Shown one piece after another: positions 26,928 to 34,269 of a DNA stretch of 64,000 nucleotides (its first letter is position 1; every line of letters begins with the position of its first letter). The notes beneath the pieces were generated by a model that saw only the letters and a list, made by a program, of their open reading frames with translations, ran no database searches and was not told where the DNA came from. The position numbers and the translations under genes are program-made. Source of the DNA: JAJPHW01 sp963799065 (GTDB lineage: Bacteria; Acidobacteriota; Terriglobia; Terriglobales; Acidobacteriaceae); assembly GCA_963799065.1 (NCBI GenBank), contig CAWCVJ010000001.1, positions 1,178,001-1,242,000 on the forward strand, written 5' to 3'.

Positions 26928-26947
26928 CGCGGGCGAGGGCGCCCGCG
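26928..26947. repeat. G+C-rich hairpin in the crotonase/BoxB-like spacer
   Basis: CGCGGGCG-AGGG-CGCCCGCG, a perfect 8-bp stem with a four-base loop, 25 bases after the crotonase stop and 28 before the next start. Sequences of this kind followed by CCACAC are common interspersed elements in Acidobacteriota and Verrucomicrobiota as far as I recall. Inside an operon it could stabilise the upstream message or reduce downstream expression. Confidence 0.45.
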
Positions 26948-26974
26948 CCACACAGTCAATTTTTAGGAGCCGTT

Positions 26975-28150
26975 ATGCCGGGAAAAGTAGCGAAGATCGG
27001 GACGTTTAGCGACTGGGTTGGTCTGTTTGACGACTGGCGCAAGGAGATCGGCGTCAATCATGACGACATCGCGAGCTTTAAGTTCGACACGCTGTATGGC
27101 GCGATCGATACCGAAGACATCGAGTTCGGTCACTATAAAGGACGTCGCAAGTGGGAGAACCTGCGGCAGATTCCGACGCAGCAGATGCGCGACGCGCTGA
27201 TGAACATGATCGTTTATCAGGGCGACACGGAATTTGCGAGCTGTGAGCAACAGCGTCATCTTTTTCAAATGGCACCGACTGATTATGATCGCCGTGCGCT
27301 GACCCGCGTGATGATCGAGGAGATGCGGCACGGCTGGCAAATGTGCGCCTTGCTGGTCGAGCACTTTGGCTACTCTGGGAAAGTGGAAGCCCAGAAGATG
27401 CTGGAGCGCCGTGCGTTTGAAAATAAGCGGCTGCTTGGGGCCTTCAACGTAGACGTCGATAACTGGATGGACTTCTTTACTTATACTGACTTCGTCGATC
27501 GCGATGGTAAGTTTCAGTTGCAGATGTTGAAGTATTCGGCGTTCGCTCCGCTGGGACGGTCGATGTCCTACATGCTTCGCGAAGAAGCGTTTCACATGGG
27601 CACCGGCAATGACGGTTTGCGGCGCATTGTTCAGGCGGGAGTCATTCCTGCTTGGCTGATTCAGAAGTATCTGAATAAGTGGATTTCGAGTTCCTACGAT
27701 CTCTTCGGCACGGATCATTCTTCGTCGGCCCACTGGGCCTACGTGTGGGGAATTAAGGGTCGATACGATGAGCCGAAGAATGACAAAGAGGCCGATGTAA
27801 GCGATCTGAACGATTACAACAGGCAGCTTTATCGCGACGAAGTTGCGGGACTCGTAAATCGGCTCAACTCAGTGCTGACGGGCGATCAAGCCAAGCTTTA
27901 CGCGCCGGACATCAAGTTCAATCGCGCCATCGGACGCTGGGCCGGTCAGAAGTTTCATGCTCAGACCGGCGAGCCTATGGACGATACTTCCTATGAAGCG
28001 CACTTGGCTGAATATATGCCGAGTGCGGCGGACAAGAAGTTGCTGCTGGACATCATCGACACGGAGAAGAAATGGATTGCGCCAAAAGAGGGCGCGCGGG
28101 ATCCGCTGTCGAGCATCGGCGAAGTGCGGAAGTCGGCGATCAATCTGTAA
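26975..28150 (+). CDS. BoxB-like di-iron epoxidase subunit (short form)
   Basis: A 391-residue ferritin-like oxygenase resembling benzoyl-CoA 2,3-epoxidase BoxB, which is about 475 residues. Shared stretches include QGDTEFASCEQQRHL, VDRDGKFQLQML and YLNKWISSSYDLFG. Candidate di-iron ligands are Glu86, Glu116/His119 (IEEMRHGW), and Glu204/His207 (LREEAFHMGTG), plus Asp or Glu near 172-175. The protein lacks some N-terminal and C-terminal sequence of BoxB. No BoxA reductase or BoxC dihydrodiol lyase is encoded in the window, so electrons and later steps must come from elsewhere or from the crotonases beside it. AGGAG precedes the ATG. Substrate is probably an aromatic or cyclic CoA ester; not established. 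Confidence 0.83.
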   Translation: MPGKVAKIGTFSDWVGLFDDWRKEIGVNHDDIASFKFDTLYGAIDTEDIEFGHYKGRRKWENLRQIPTQQMRDALMNMIVYQGDTEFASCEQQRHLFQMAPTDYDRRALTRVMIEEMRHGWQMCALLVEHFGYSGKVEAQKMLERRAFENKRLLGAFNVDVDNWMDFFTYTDFVDRDGKFQLQMLKYSAFAPLGRSMSYMLREEAFHMGTGNDGLRRIVQAGVIPAWLIQKYLNKWISSSYDLFGTDHSSSAHWAYVWGIKGRYDEPKNDKEADVSDLNDYNRQLYRDEVAGLVNRLNSVLTGDQAKLYAPDIKFNRAIGRWAGQKFHAQTGEPMDDTSYEAHLAEYMPSAADKKLLLDIIDTEKKWIAPKEGARDPLSSIGEVRKSAINL

Positions 28151-28206
28151 CGATCCGTGGTCGCTTTGCGCTGAATGACAAGTCCCGATAAAGTCGTTCT
28201 TGGATT

Positions 28207-28971
28207 ATGAACTCTCGCATTGCGCTCGACTTGAAGCCTCCGGTTGCGTACATCACCCTGCGTCATCCGCCGCTGAACGTTATTGATGTCCCGATGATGC
28301 AAGAGTTGTCGGGCGCGCTCGCTGAGGTCGACGACCACAGCGAAGTTTCGACCATCGTTTTCCGGGGCGAGGGAAAATGTTTCTCCGCGGGTGTGGACGT
28401 CGCCGCACATGCCCCAGATCAGGTTGCGTCGATGCTGCGGGAGTTTCATGGGGTACTCAACTCCGTTGTATCGAGCCGAAGAGTTATGATCGCGCAGGTG
28501 CATGGGAGTTGCCTTGGCGGTGGCGCTGAGTTGGCGATGGTTTGCGACATGGCGTTCACAGCGGAGAATGCGACGTGGGGTTTCCCTGAGATTAAACTGG
28601 GCTGCTATCCGCCCGCAGCTGTGACCGCACTGGCGGCGGTTGTTGGACAAAAGACCGCGGCTGAATTAATCCTGACCGGGCGGAACTTTGATGGTGCCGA
28701 AGCGGCGCGTATTGGGTTGGCGAATCGATCCGTGCCCGAAGATCGGCTTCCGGGCGTCATCGATGAAATCATCGCGCGTCTTTCGAAAAGCAGCACGGCT
28801 GCTCTAGCGATCACGAAATCGGCGATGTACGCTTGGAACGCGATGCATTTCGATAAAGGACTGGCTCGGGCGGAGAAGATTTATCTGGAAGACTTGATGA
28901 AGACCGCGGACGCGCGTGAGGGCATCCTTGCCTTTCTGGAAAAGCGCGAGCCCGTTTGGACTGGTCGGTAG
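28207..28971 (+). CDS. Crotonase-family enzyme, dienoyl-CoA-hydratase-like
   Basis: A 254-residue crotonase. PPLNVIDVPMMQELS, RGEGKCFSAGVDVAAHAP, GSCLGGGAELAMVCDMAF and FPEIKLGCYPPAA are typical of the family, and the NVIDVPMM and GCYPPA segments recall cyclohexa-1,5-diene-carbonyl-CoA hydratases. It lies 56 bases after the BoxB-like gene and its stop is directly followed by the rhodanese start (TAGATG), so the two are translationally coupled. Likely acts on a product of the BoxB-like epoxidase; this is inference. Confidence 0.83.
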   Translation: MNSRIALDLKPPVAYITLRHPPLNVIDVPMMQELSGALAEVDDHSEVSTIVFRGEGKCFSAGVDVAAHAPDQVASMLREFHGVLNSVVSSRRVMIAQVHGSCLGGGAELAMVCDMAFTAENATWGFPEIKLGCYPPAAVTALAAVVGQKTAAELILTGRNFDGAEAARIGLANRSVPEDRLPGVIDEIIARLSKSSTAALAITKSAMYAWNAMHFDKGLARAEKIYLEDLMKTADAREGILAFLEKREPVWTGR

Positions 28972-29295
28972 ATGGAATATGAACTCAGTCCCGAAGAAGC
29001 GAGAGCTCTCCTGACCGGTGATGCTCCGCCGATTTTGCTCGATGTGCGCGAACCCTGGGAGTTTCAGACTGCGCAGATCGCGGGTTCGACGCATATTCCG
29101 ATGGGAGACATTCCGAGCCGGGCGCATCAAGAGCTTGATCCTGACGTACACATCATTGTGGTGTGTCATCGCGGAGTGCGTTCGCTGAGCGTTACGAATT
29201 GGCTGCGGCAGCAAGGCTTTGAAAGTGTTCAGTCTTTGCGCGGTGGGATTGACGCGTGGTCGCGTGCGATCGATGCGAAGGTTCCGCTCTATTGA
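28972..29295 (+). CDS. Single-domain rhodanese-like protein
   Basis: A 107-residue rhodanese domain. The persulfide-forming Cys65 sits in IIVVCHRGVRS, and LLDVREPWEFQTAQIAGSTHIPMGDI is the conserved N-terminal motif (quoted in part: LDVREPWEF). Its ATG abuts the stop of the preceding crotonase. Rhodaneses with a six-residue active loop transfer sulfur, here perhaps for assembly or repair of a metal or thiol cofactor in the operon. Role inferred only from position. Confidence 0.85.
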   Translation: MEYELSPEEARALLTGDAPPILLDVREPWEFQTAQIAGSTHIPMGDIPSRAHQELDPDVHIIVVCHRGVRSLSVTNWLRQQGFESVQSLRGGIDAWSRAIDAKVPLY

Positions 29296-29308
29296 TTGGA
29301 CCGACCCG

Positions 29309-29361
29309 CAGGGGCTAAAGCCCGATCAGTTTGGAGCCGATTCGTGGGCCTGACGGCAGAC
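29309..29361 (+). repeat. Two-hairpin interspersed repeat, copy B
   Basis: CAGGGGCTAAAGCCC, a 16-base spacer, then ATTCGTGGGCCTGACGGC. The first element is a small hairpin (GGGCT-AA-AGCCC); the second is a decayed version of the perfect hairpin in copy A. The two copies share both ends in the same order and almost the same spacing, about 11.8 kb apart and in opposite orientation. This one lies in the noncoding 185 bases between the rhodanese and truB. Confidence 0.7.
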
Positions 29362-29480
29362 GCTTCCACCTTGTAGCAGGCAGTCCCGTTAGATGCTCAG
29401 ACATGTGCATCCGCGGGCGCGTCGATATGCTGAGTGCGAAAACCTTGATTGCGTTGAGACCGGTCCCCATGAAGAACCCA

Positions 29481-30389
29481 TCATTTGCCGGCTAGCGCGA
29501 CGTGCCTGCTTTCCGGCGCGAGCACGATGCTGGCGTGGAACAACGTGCCCGCGACTCGGGTTGCTATGGCAATTAGTTCGTTTTGTCCTAAGAATACTTT
29601 GACCTGGCGCGAGCGCGAGAATTCTGGCAAGTTCACAGCCATGCCGTTGCGAATGCGCGTCGCGACCTCTTCGGTTGCGGTTACCGATGGAATTTCGGGC
29701 AGAAGTTTGCGGCAGTGGATGAAGAGCTCGTGGGCTTCTCCGCGCCGGGAGGCAGCTTCCAGTTCGTCGAGAGTGTGAGCGTCCTCCAGGTTGAAGCCGC
29801 CGACGCGGGTTCGGCGCAGGGCGGCTAGATGCGCGCCACAGCCCATCTCCTTGCCCATGTCGTGCGCGAGGGAACGCAGATAGGTCCCAGAACTCACCTC
29901 GGCACGAAAGACTGCTCGATCACCGAACACCGCGTCGATTTCTAAGAGTGTCACTTCGATCTGGACTGCGGTGAGCGTGACGTCCGCTTTTTTTCGCGCC
30001 AATTTGTAGGCGGGGACGCCGTTGATCTTCTTGGCGGAAAAAGGCGGCGGCATTTGCTCGATGGTGCCGCAAAAATTGGCGGCGATTTCCCGCACTCTTT
30101 CCAGAGAGAGGACGACTTCCTGCGCTGCCGTGGTGGCTTCGCCTTCGGCGTCGTAGGTGTCCGTGGCGAAGCCGAAGCGGATTTCTCCTTGGTAGGCTTT
30201 GTCTTTTCCGGTGTAGAACTGCGCCAGGCGAGTCAGGTTGCCTGCGACGAGGGGCAATACCCCGGTGGCCATGGGATCGAGCGTGCCGAGATGCCCGATC
30301 GACTTTTGCCCAAGAATTCGCCGGACGCGATTCACCACGTCGTGCGAAGTCATTCCAGCGGGCTTGTCGATTATCAGGATGCCGTTCAT
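29481..30389 (-). CDS. truB: tRNA pseudouridine(55) synthase
   Basis: A 302-residue enzyme that makes pseudouridine 55 in the T loop of tRNAs. GILIIDKPAGMTSHDVVN opens the fold, GHLGTLDPMATGVLPL carries the catalytic Asp, and KAYQGEIRFGFATDTYD, PPPFSAKKINGVPAYKLAR and VEVSCSSGTYLRSL-type VSSGTYLRSLAHDMG are the later conserved blocks. A C-terminal PUA-like domain (MAVNLPEFSR) is present. Full length. Divergent from the rhomboid gene. Confidence 0.96.
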   Translation of the reverse strand: MNGILIIDKPAGMTSHDVVNRVRRILGQKSIGHLGTLDPMATGVLPLVAGNLTRLAQFYTGKDKAYQGEIRFGFATDTYDAEGEATTAAQEVVLSLERVREIAANFCGTIEQMPPPFSAKKINGVPAYKLARKKADVTLTAVQIEVTLLEIDAVFGDRAVFRAEVSSGTYLRSLAHDMGKEMGCGAHLAALRRTRVGGFNLEDAHTLDELEAASRRGEAHELFIHCRKLLPEIPSVTATEEVATRIRNGMAVNLPEFSRSRQVKVFLGQNELIAIATRVAGTLFHASIVLAPESRHVALAGK

Positions 30390-30445
30390 TTAGATTGATA
30401 TTGTCGGCGTACGAGCAGGAGGCCGACGCCCGAGCCGATTCCAAG

Positions 30446-31162
30446 ATGATTCCGATTCGCGACGACACGCCGCGTTACACGACGCCTTACATCACCTATT
30501 TTCTCATTGCTTTGAATGTACTCGTGTTTTTATTCGAGCTCTCGGTGGGCAATGGCAGCAATGGCGCGCTGAACGGGCTGATTCATCAGTTTGGCGTAGT
30601 GCCGCGGCGGTTCTCAGCGGATACATCGGGTCCGAGACTCGACCTGGTCGGCGCATTCCTGCCTATTCTGACCTCCATGTTTCTTCATGCTTCCTGGCTG
30701 CATATCATTGGCAACATGTGGGTGCTTTGGATTTTTGGAGACAACATTGAGGATTATCTCGGACATTTTCCGTATCTGATTTTTTATCTGTTCTGCGGAT
30801 TTGCGGGTGCGATTGCGCATATTTTTCTGAACGCCGGATCGAGAGTGCCGAGTGTTGGTGCGAGCGGCGCCATAGCCGGAATTATGGGAGCGTACCTCGT
30901 GCTCTATCCCAAAGCGAAAGTGCTGACGATTGTCCCGCTGATTATCTTTTTTACCTTCTGGTGGCTGCCGGCTTGGATCGTACTGGGGTATTGGTTCCTC
31001 ATTCAGTTCGTGAGTGGCGCAACTTCGATCGCTTTCTCCAGCCAGACCAGTGGCGGGGTGGCGTTCTGGGCGCATGTAGGAGGCTTTCTCGCGGGCGGCT
31101 TGTTCATCAAGCTACTGCCGCAGCATCGTCCTCAACGGCAACGGTACAGCGCGTGGGGTTGA
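30446..31162 (+). CDS. Rhomboid family intramembrane serine protease
   Basis: A 238-residue protein with six to seven membrane helices. HASWLHIIGNMWVLWIFGDNIED is the conserved second-helix region (His and Asn), Ser140 in GASGAIAGIMG is the nucleophile, and His210 in FWAHVGGFLAGG the base. All catalytic residues are present, so it should be an active protease cleaving within or near membrane segments. The frame is open from 30395, but the ATG at 30446 starts IPIRDDTPRYTTPYIT, the usual rhomboid N-terminus. Substrate unknown. Confidence 0.92.
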   Translation: MIPIRDDTPRYTTPYITYFLIALNVLVFLFELSVGNGSNGALNGLIHQFGVVPRRFSADTSGPRLDLVGAFLPILTSMFLHASWLHIIGNMWVLWIFGDNIEDYLGHFPYLIFYLFCGFAGAIAHIFLNAGSRVPSVGASGAIAGIMGAYLVLYPKAKVLTIVPLIIFFTFWWLPAWIVLGYWFLIQFVSGATSIAFSSQTSGGVAFWAHVGGFLAGGLFIKLLPQHRPQRQRYSAWG

Positions 31163-31169
31163 TGCCAGG

Positions 31170-32678
31170 CTAAGTCTCGCGCGGGGCCGTCCTGATCTTC
31201 GGTTGATTTGTACTCGCAAGCGAGGTGGGCTCGACCCGGTTTCTGCCGCGGCGTTTGGCTTCGTAGAGCGCTCCGTCGGCGGCGTGCAGCAAGGCTTGTT
31301 CGTCGCTGGTGGCGCTACTCGACACTACGCCCAAACTCAAAGTGACTTTGGGGTCGAGGGGATTGGGTGCTCCGGTCTTATCGATTTCGCTGCGAATGCG
31401 TTCGGCGAGTTCAAAGGCTTCGGCCCCGCTGCATCCCGGGGCAACGATCAGGAATTCCTCGCCTCCATAGCGTCCGGCGGAATCGTAAGGACGAATCGCT
31501 GAGGCGATTTGTTCGGCGATCGCCTTCAGGACGCGGTCTCCGGTGGCGTGACCGTGCATGTCATTCACGTCCTTAAAATGGTCGACGTCGGCCAGGATGA
31601 CGCCGACGCTTTGGCCGGAACGTCCGGCGCGCAGCAGTTCGCGGCGCAAGATGTCGAGAATCGCGGCGCGGTTCCACAGGCTGGTCATTCCGTCGTGCGA
31701 GGCCTCCCGGCGAAGCGCCTCCTGTGCGACCAGCAGACGCTGATGGGTTACCAGCAGCCGCGCGGTCGAACACATAAACGAAGCCAGTACAAAGCTAACC
31801 GCGAGGAAGTTGTAGGACTTGGCCAGCCCGGTGAACATGCCCAACACCAGTAGCGGATAGAGCAGCGGAAATATCTGGGCGACGACAAAGGTTCGTCGTT
31901 TGCCGTTGGGCTCGGGCTCGGGCCCAACTGCGTCCGGCGCTTTCCAAGTGGCTGCCATGACGAGAGGGATCAGCAGCATCAGGCTCCACAGGATGTCGAA
32001 CCAGGCACCCGCATTCAATCCGCTGCCAGGCCCGTAGTAGTACATGGCATCGACAATGCCGGAGAGCAGTAGCAAAGCGCCCATGCGTCCGAAGAGTTGA
32101 CGTACCACCAGCGAGGGCGAATACGCGGTGCGCAAAAGGAAGGCAAGGGTCACCAAGCCATAGCCGATGAAGTACGGTTGCCATACTGAATGCGCGAGAT
32201 CCAAGGCTGGTTCGGACTTGGTGGGGATGAAGAAAAAGTAGAGATACGCGGCGACACAAAAAATCAACCCCTGCACGAAGTCAAGAATGAGAAGTGTGTC
32301 GAAGCCGCGCGGTTCGTAGTCCGGATCCAAGAACAACGTCATGGCCAACGGAACCGACCAGAAGCAGAAGACCAGATTGATAGTCCAACGCAGGACGCCG
32401 GGCAGAACGATAACATCCCCGTAAGTGGCGATCCCCTGGGCAACCATCCAAAGGCAATAGGCGACGGCGGTAAGCTGCCAGAAATGCTTTCCCAGACGAT
32501 TCTCGCAGCGGCTAGATTGCAGCGCTGCCCGGATCACGAGCGCCCCCATGAGGAGCTGACTTAAATCGGACAGAAATGGCCCCGGTCGCTTCTCGCCTAG
32601 CGCGGCGAGGATCAGGACGTGCGCCGCGAGCAGCGCAAAGCCGACGATCACGATATTTCGAGTCGTTTTCACGAACAC
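31170..32678 (-). CDS. Membrane-bound diguanylate cyclase (GGDEF)
   Basis: A 502-residue protein with about nine membrane helices (residues 1-310) as a probable sensor and a C-terminal GGDEF domain. HDGMTSLWNRAAILDIL begins the domain, and the active site is AGRYGGEEFLIV. An RPYD inhibitory site lies five residues before it, so product inhibition by cyclic di-GMP is expected. It synthesises cyclic di-GMP from two GTP. Start is GTG at 32678, with a second GTG two codons on. No EAL domain is in the window; the signal it reads is unknown. Confidence 0.92.
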   Translation of the reverse strand: MFVKTTRNIVIVGFALLAAHVLILAALGEKRPGPFLSDLSQLLMGALVIRAALQSSRCENRLGKHFWQLTAVAYCLWMVAQGIATYGDVIVLPGVLRWTINLVFCFWSVPLAMTLFLDPDYEPRGFDTLLILDFVQGLIFCVAAYLYFFFIPTKSEPALDLAHSVWQPYFIGYGLVTLAFLLRTAYSPSLVVRQLFGRMGALLLLSGIVDAMYYYGPGSGLNAGAWFDILWSLMLLIPLVMAATWKAPDAVGPEPEPNGKRRTFVVAQIFPLLYPLLVLGMFTGLAKSYNFLAVSFVLASFMCSTARLLVTHQRLLVAQEALRREASHDGMTSLWNRAAILDILRRELLRAGRSGQSVGVILADVDHFKDVNDMHGHATGDRVLKAIAEQIASAIRPYDSAGRYGGEEFLIVAPGCSGAEAFELAERIRSEIDKTGAPNPLDPKVTLSLGVVSSSATSDEQALLHAADGALYEAKRRGRNRVEPTSLASTNQPKIRTAPRET

Positions 32679-32840
32679 TTTAAGTCTCTATCAATATGTT
32701 GTGGAGCGCTAGATTACTTTATCGTTACCGATAGGTGGTTACAGAATGTTCGGGTGGCCACCACACCCTTTATTTTGAGAGGGTTAAGGGCGGGGCCATC
32801 GCAGCTAGTCCGCACTTTGCCCAGCCTTTATACTTGAACT

Positions 32841-33458
32841 GTGTCTACCTCACCCGTGCGATTGGTTACTTCCGCCGATTTCCCTACGATTTGGGGTAAC
32901 TTTCAGATCTTTGGATTTCGCGGCGATTTTGGAACAGGTATCGGCTCCAAGTCTGAGGAGGCCGTGGCTTTGGTAATGGGCGATGTCCAAAGTGCTCCGC
33001 CGCTGGTGCGCATTCATTCGCAGTGTCTGACTGGAGATGTATTCGGCTCGCTGCGCTGCGATTGCCGCCAGCAACTAGAGATGGCTTTGGGGATGATTGC
33101 GCAGGCTGGGGCGGGGATTCTAATTTACGAGCAGCAGGAGGGCCGCGGCATCGGGCTGATGCCTAAGTTGCAGGCTTACTCCTTGCAGGATTCCGGAATG
33201 GATACCGTGGAAGCGAATGAGACGTTGGGGTTCAAGGCAGACCAGCGGGAGTTTGCCATGCCGGCGGCGATGCTTAAGATTCTCGGAGTGTCGTCGGTGC
33301 GTTTGCTGTCGAACAATCCGGATAAGGTGAATGCGCTGGAGCGCGATGGCATTCGGGTGATCGAACGCGTTCCCTGCGAGGTCGACCCTACCAGCCACGC
33401 TGAGGAGTACCTGAAGACGAAGCGCGAGAAGATGGGACATCTGTTCACCAATCGCTAG
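32841..33458 (+). CDS. ribA: GTP cyclohydrolase II
   Basis: A 205-residue stand-alone enzyme opening the imidazole ring of GTP in riboflavin synthesis. The zinc cysteines are Cys62, Cys73 and Cys75 in HSQCLTGDVFGSLRCDC, followed by YEQQEGRGIGLMPKLQAY with the catalytic Tyr/Arg region and RLLSNNPDKVNALE. In many bacteria the domain is fused to RibB; here it is alone. The start is GTG, and a TATACT hexamer (32829-32834) stands only six bases ahead with a weak TAGTCC 17 bases further up, so the message may be leaderless. I saw no FMN riboswitch. Confidence 0.93.
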   Translation: MSTSPVRLVTSADFPTIWGNFQIFGFRGDFGTGIGSKSEEAVALVMGDVQSAPPLVRIHSQCLTGDVFGSLRCDCRQQLEMALGMIAQAGAGILIYEQQEGRGIGLMPKLQAYSLQDSGMDTVEANETLGFKADQREFAMPAAMLKILGVSSVRLLSNNPDKVNALERDGIRVIERVPCEVDPTSHAEEYLKTKREKMGHLFTNR

Positions 33459-33469
33459 CTGGCGCGCTC

Positions 33470-33994
33470 TTAAGATTCAGGCGCGTCTGGCGTTTCAGGC
33501 GAGGGAACTGCCGGCTCGTTCTTGCCGCCCATGCGGAGGCGCGCAGTTTCACGATTGCCGACCGCTTTCACATGCTCGGTTGCCAGGGCTAGTCCCATGA
33601 CGGGCATGTTTCCGTAGACACATTCATACTCACCCGCTGAAACTTTGTAAGTCTCGTGCCAGATTCCGACGCTGCCATCCGCGCCGATGTTCTGGTTGAA
33701 GCGCTTCCACGCAGGTAAGTGGGGATCTGCGGGCGCTCGCGCGAATCTCTCTAAGTCATCGAACGACCGCCAATACTGGACAACCATAACTTCCCGCCAT
33801 CCGATCCAGGCATGAGCACCCATCATGCCTTTGGTCTTGTTCTTAAAGAGGGTGGTCAGCATTGGACCCATTGCCATTAGTGTGGGAATCCATTTGTGCA
33901 CTGCCCAGAGGCGGTTGATACGCATGCCGATGAGAAACACTACGAATGGTTCATCGCATTTGGCAGTATAACGGCCGGGAAAAATGCGGGGCAT
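33470..33994 (-). CDS. DUF4188 family protein
   Basis: A 174-residue protein with the dimeric alpha/beta-barrel look of DUF4188: VVFLIGMRINRLWAVHKWIP, GAHAWIGWREVMVVQYWRSF, LERFARAPADPHLPAWKRFNQ (in part) and GIWHETYKVSAGEYECVYGNMP. Related proteins are annotated as monooxygenase-like or phenylacetaldoxime-dehydratase-like, but no reaction is certain. The last 20 residues are a proline-rich tail. Convergent with ribA, 12 bases apart. Confidence 0.8.
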   Translation of the reverse strand: MPRIFPGRYTAKCDEPFVVFLIGMRINRLWAVHKWIPTLMAMGPMLTTLFKNKTKGMMGAHAWIGWREVMVVQYWRSFDDLERFARAPADPHLPAWKRFNQNIGADGSVGIWHETYKVSAGEYECVYGNMPVMGLALATEHVKAVGNRETARLRMGGKNEPAVPSPETPDAPES

Positions 33995-34024
33995 GAATCT
34001 GAGAATAATTCGCCCGTTGGTAAC

Positions 34025-34053
34025 TTACAAATGAACACTCCGAAGAGTATAAG
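34025..34053 (+). promoter_or_regulatory. Possible promoter of the 66-residue gene
   Basis: TTACAA (34025-34030) and TATAAG (34048-34053) with a 17-base spacer. The -10 matches five of six consensus bases; the -35 is weak. It would give a leader of only about seven bases before the ATG at 34067. Confidence 0.35.
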
Positions 34054-34066
34054 CATCTAAGCCCCT

Positions 34067-34267
34067 ATGACACGTCCAGCCGAATTATTCCATGAGAACT
34101 ATCGTGTGGTTTCGGTCGAGGCGCAACATCTCACCTTGCGCGGAGAGCGCAGCGGCACGATTGTCACGGTTAAGAATGCAGACCCGGATGCGCCACTCTC
34201 GGCGGAAATTTATCCGCCGGGACAACTGATAGCCCTAAGCGATCCGGCATTAGAAATAGTCAACTAA
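34067..34267 (+). CDS. Small hypothetical protein (66 residues)
   Basis: A 66-residue frame, MTRPAELFHENYRVVSVEAQ at the start, with alternating hydrophobic residues suggesting a small beta-barrel (YRVVSVEAQHLTLRGE, TIVTVKNADP, GQLIALSDP). No membrane segment or known motif. A possible promoter lies just upstream; the ribosome site is weak. It ends three bases from the convergent protease stop. The composition looks coding and nothing overlaps it, but it is an unsupported orphan. Confidence 0.5.
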   Translation: MTRPAELFHENYRVVSVEAQHLTLRGERSGTIVTVKNADPDAPLSAEIYPPGQLIALSDPALEIVN

Positions 34268-34269
34268 AA

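Noticed and set aside
26963..27733. Minus-strand frame of 256 codons
   Set aside because: Antisense to the BoxB-like gene, which keeps all metal ligands.
28151..28206. Possible decayed copy of the ATCC...GGATGAC repeat
   Set aside because: Only the ends (GATCC and GAATGAC) resemble the element at 5849; too short and divergent to call.
32679..32840. FMN riboswitch before ribA
   Set aside because: None of the conserved FMN-element blocks is visible, and the predicted promoter is too close to the start to leave room for one. A GGTGGCCACC palindrome at 32753-32762 is present but unassigned.
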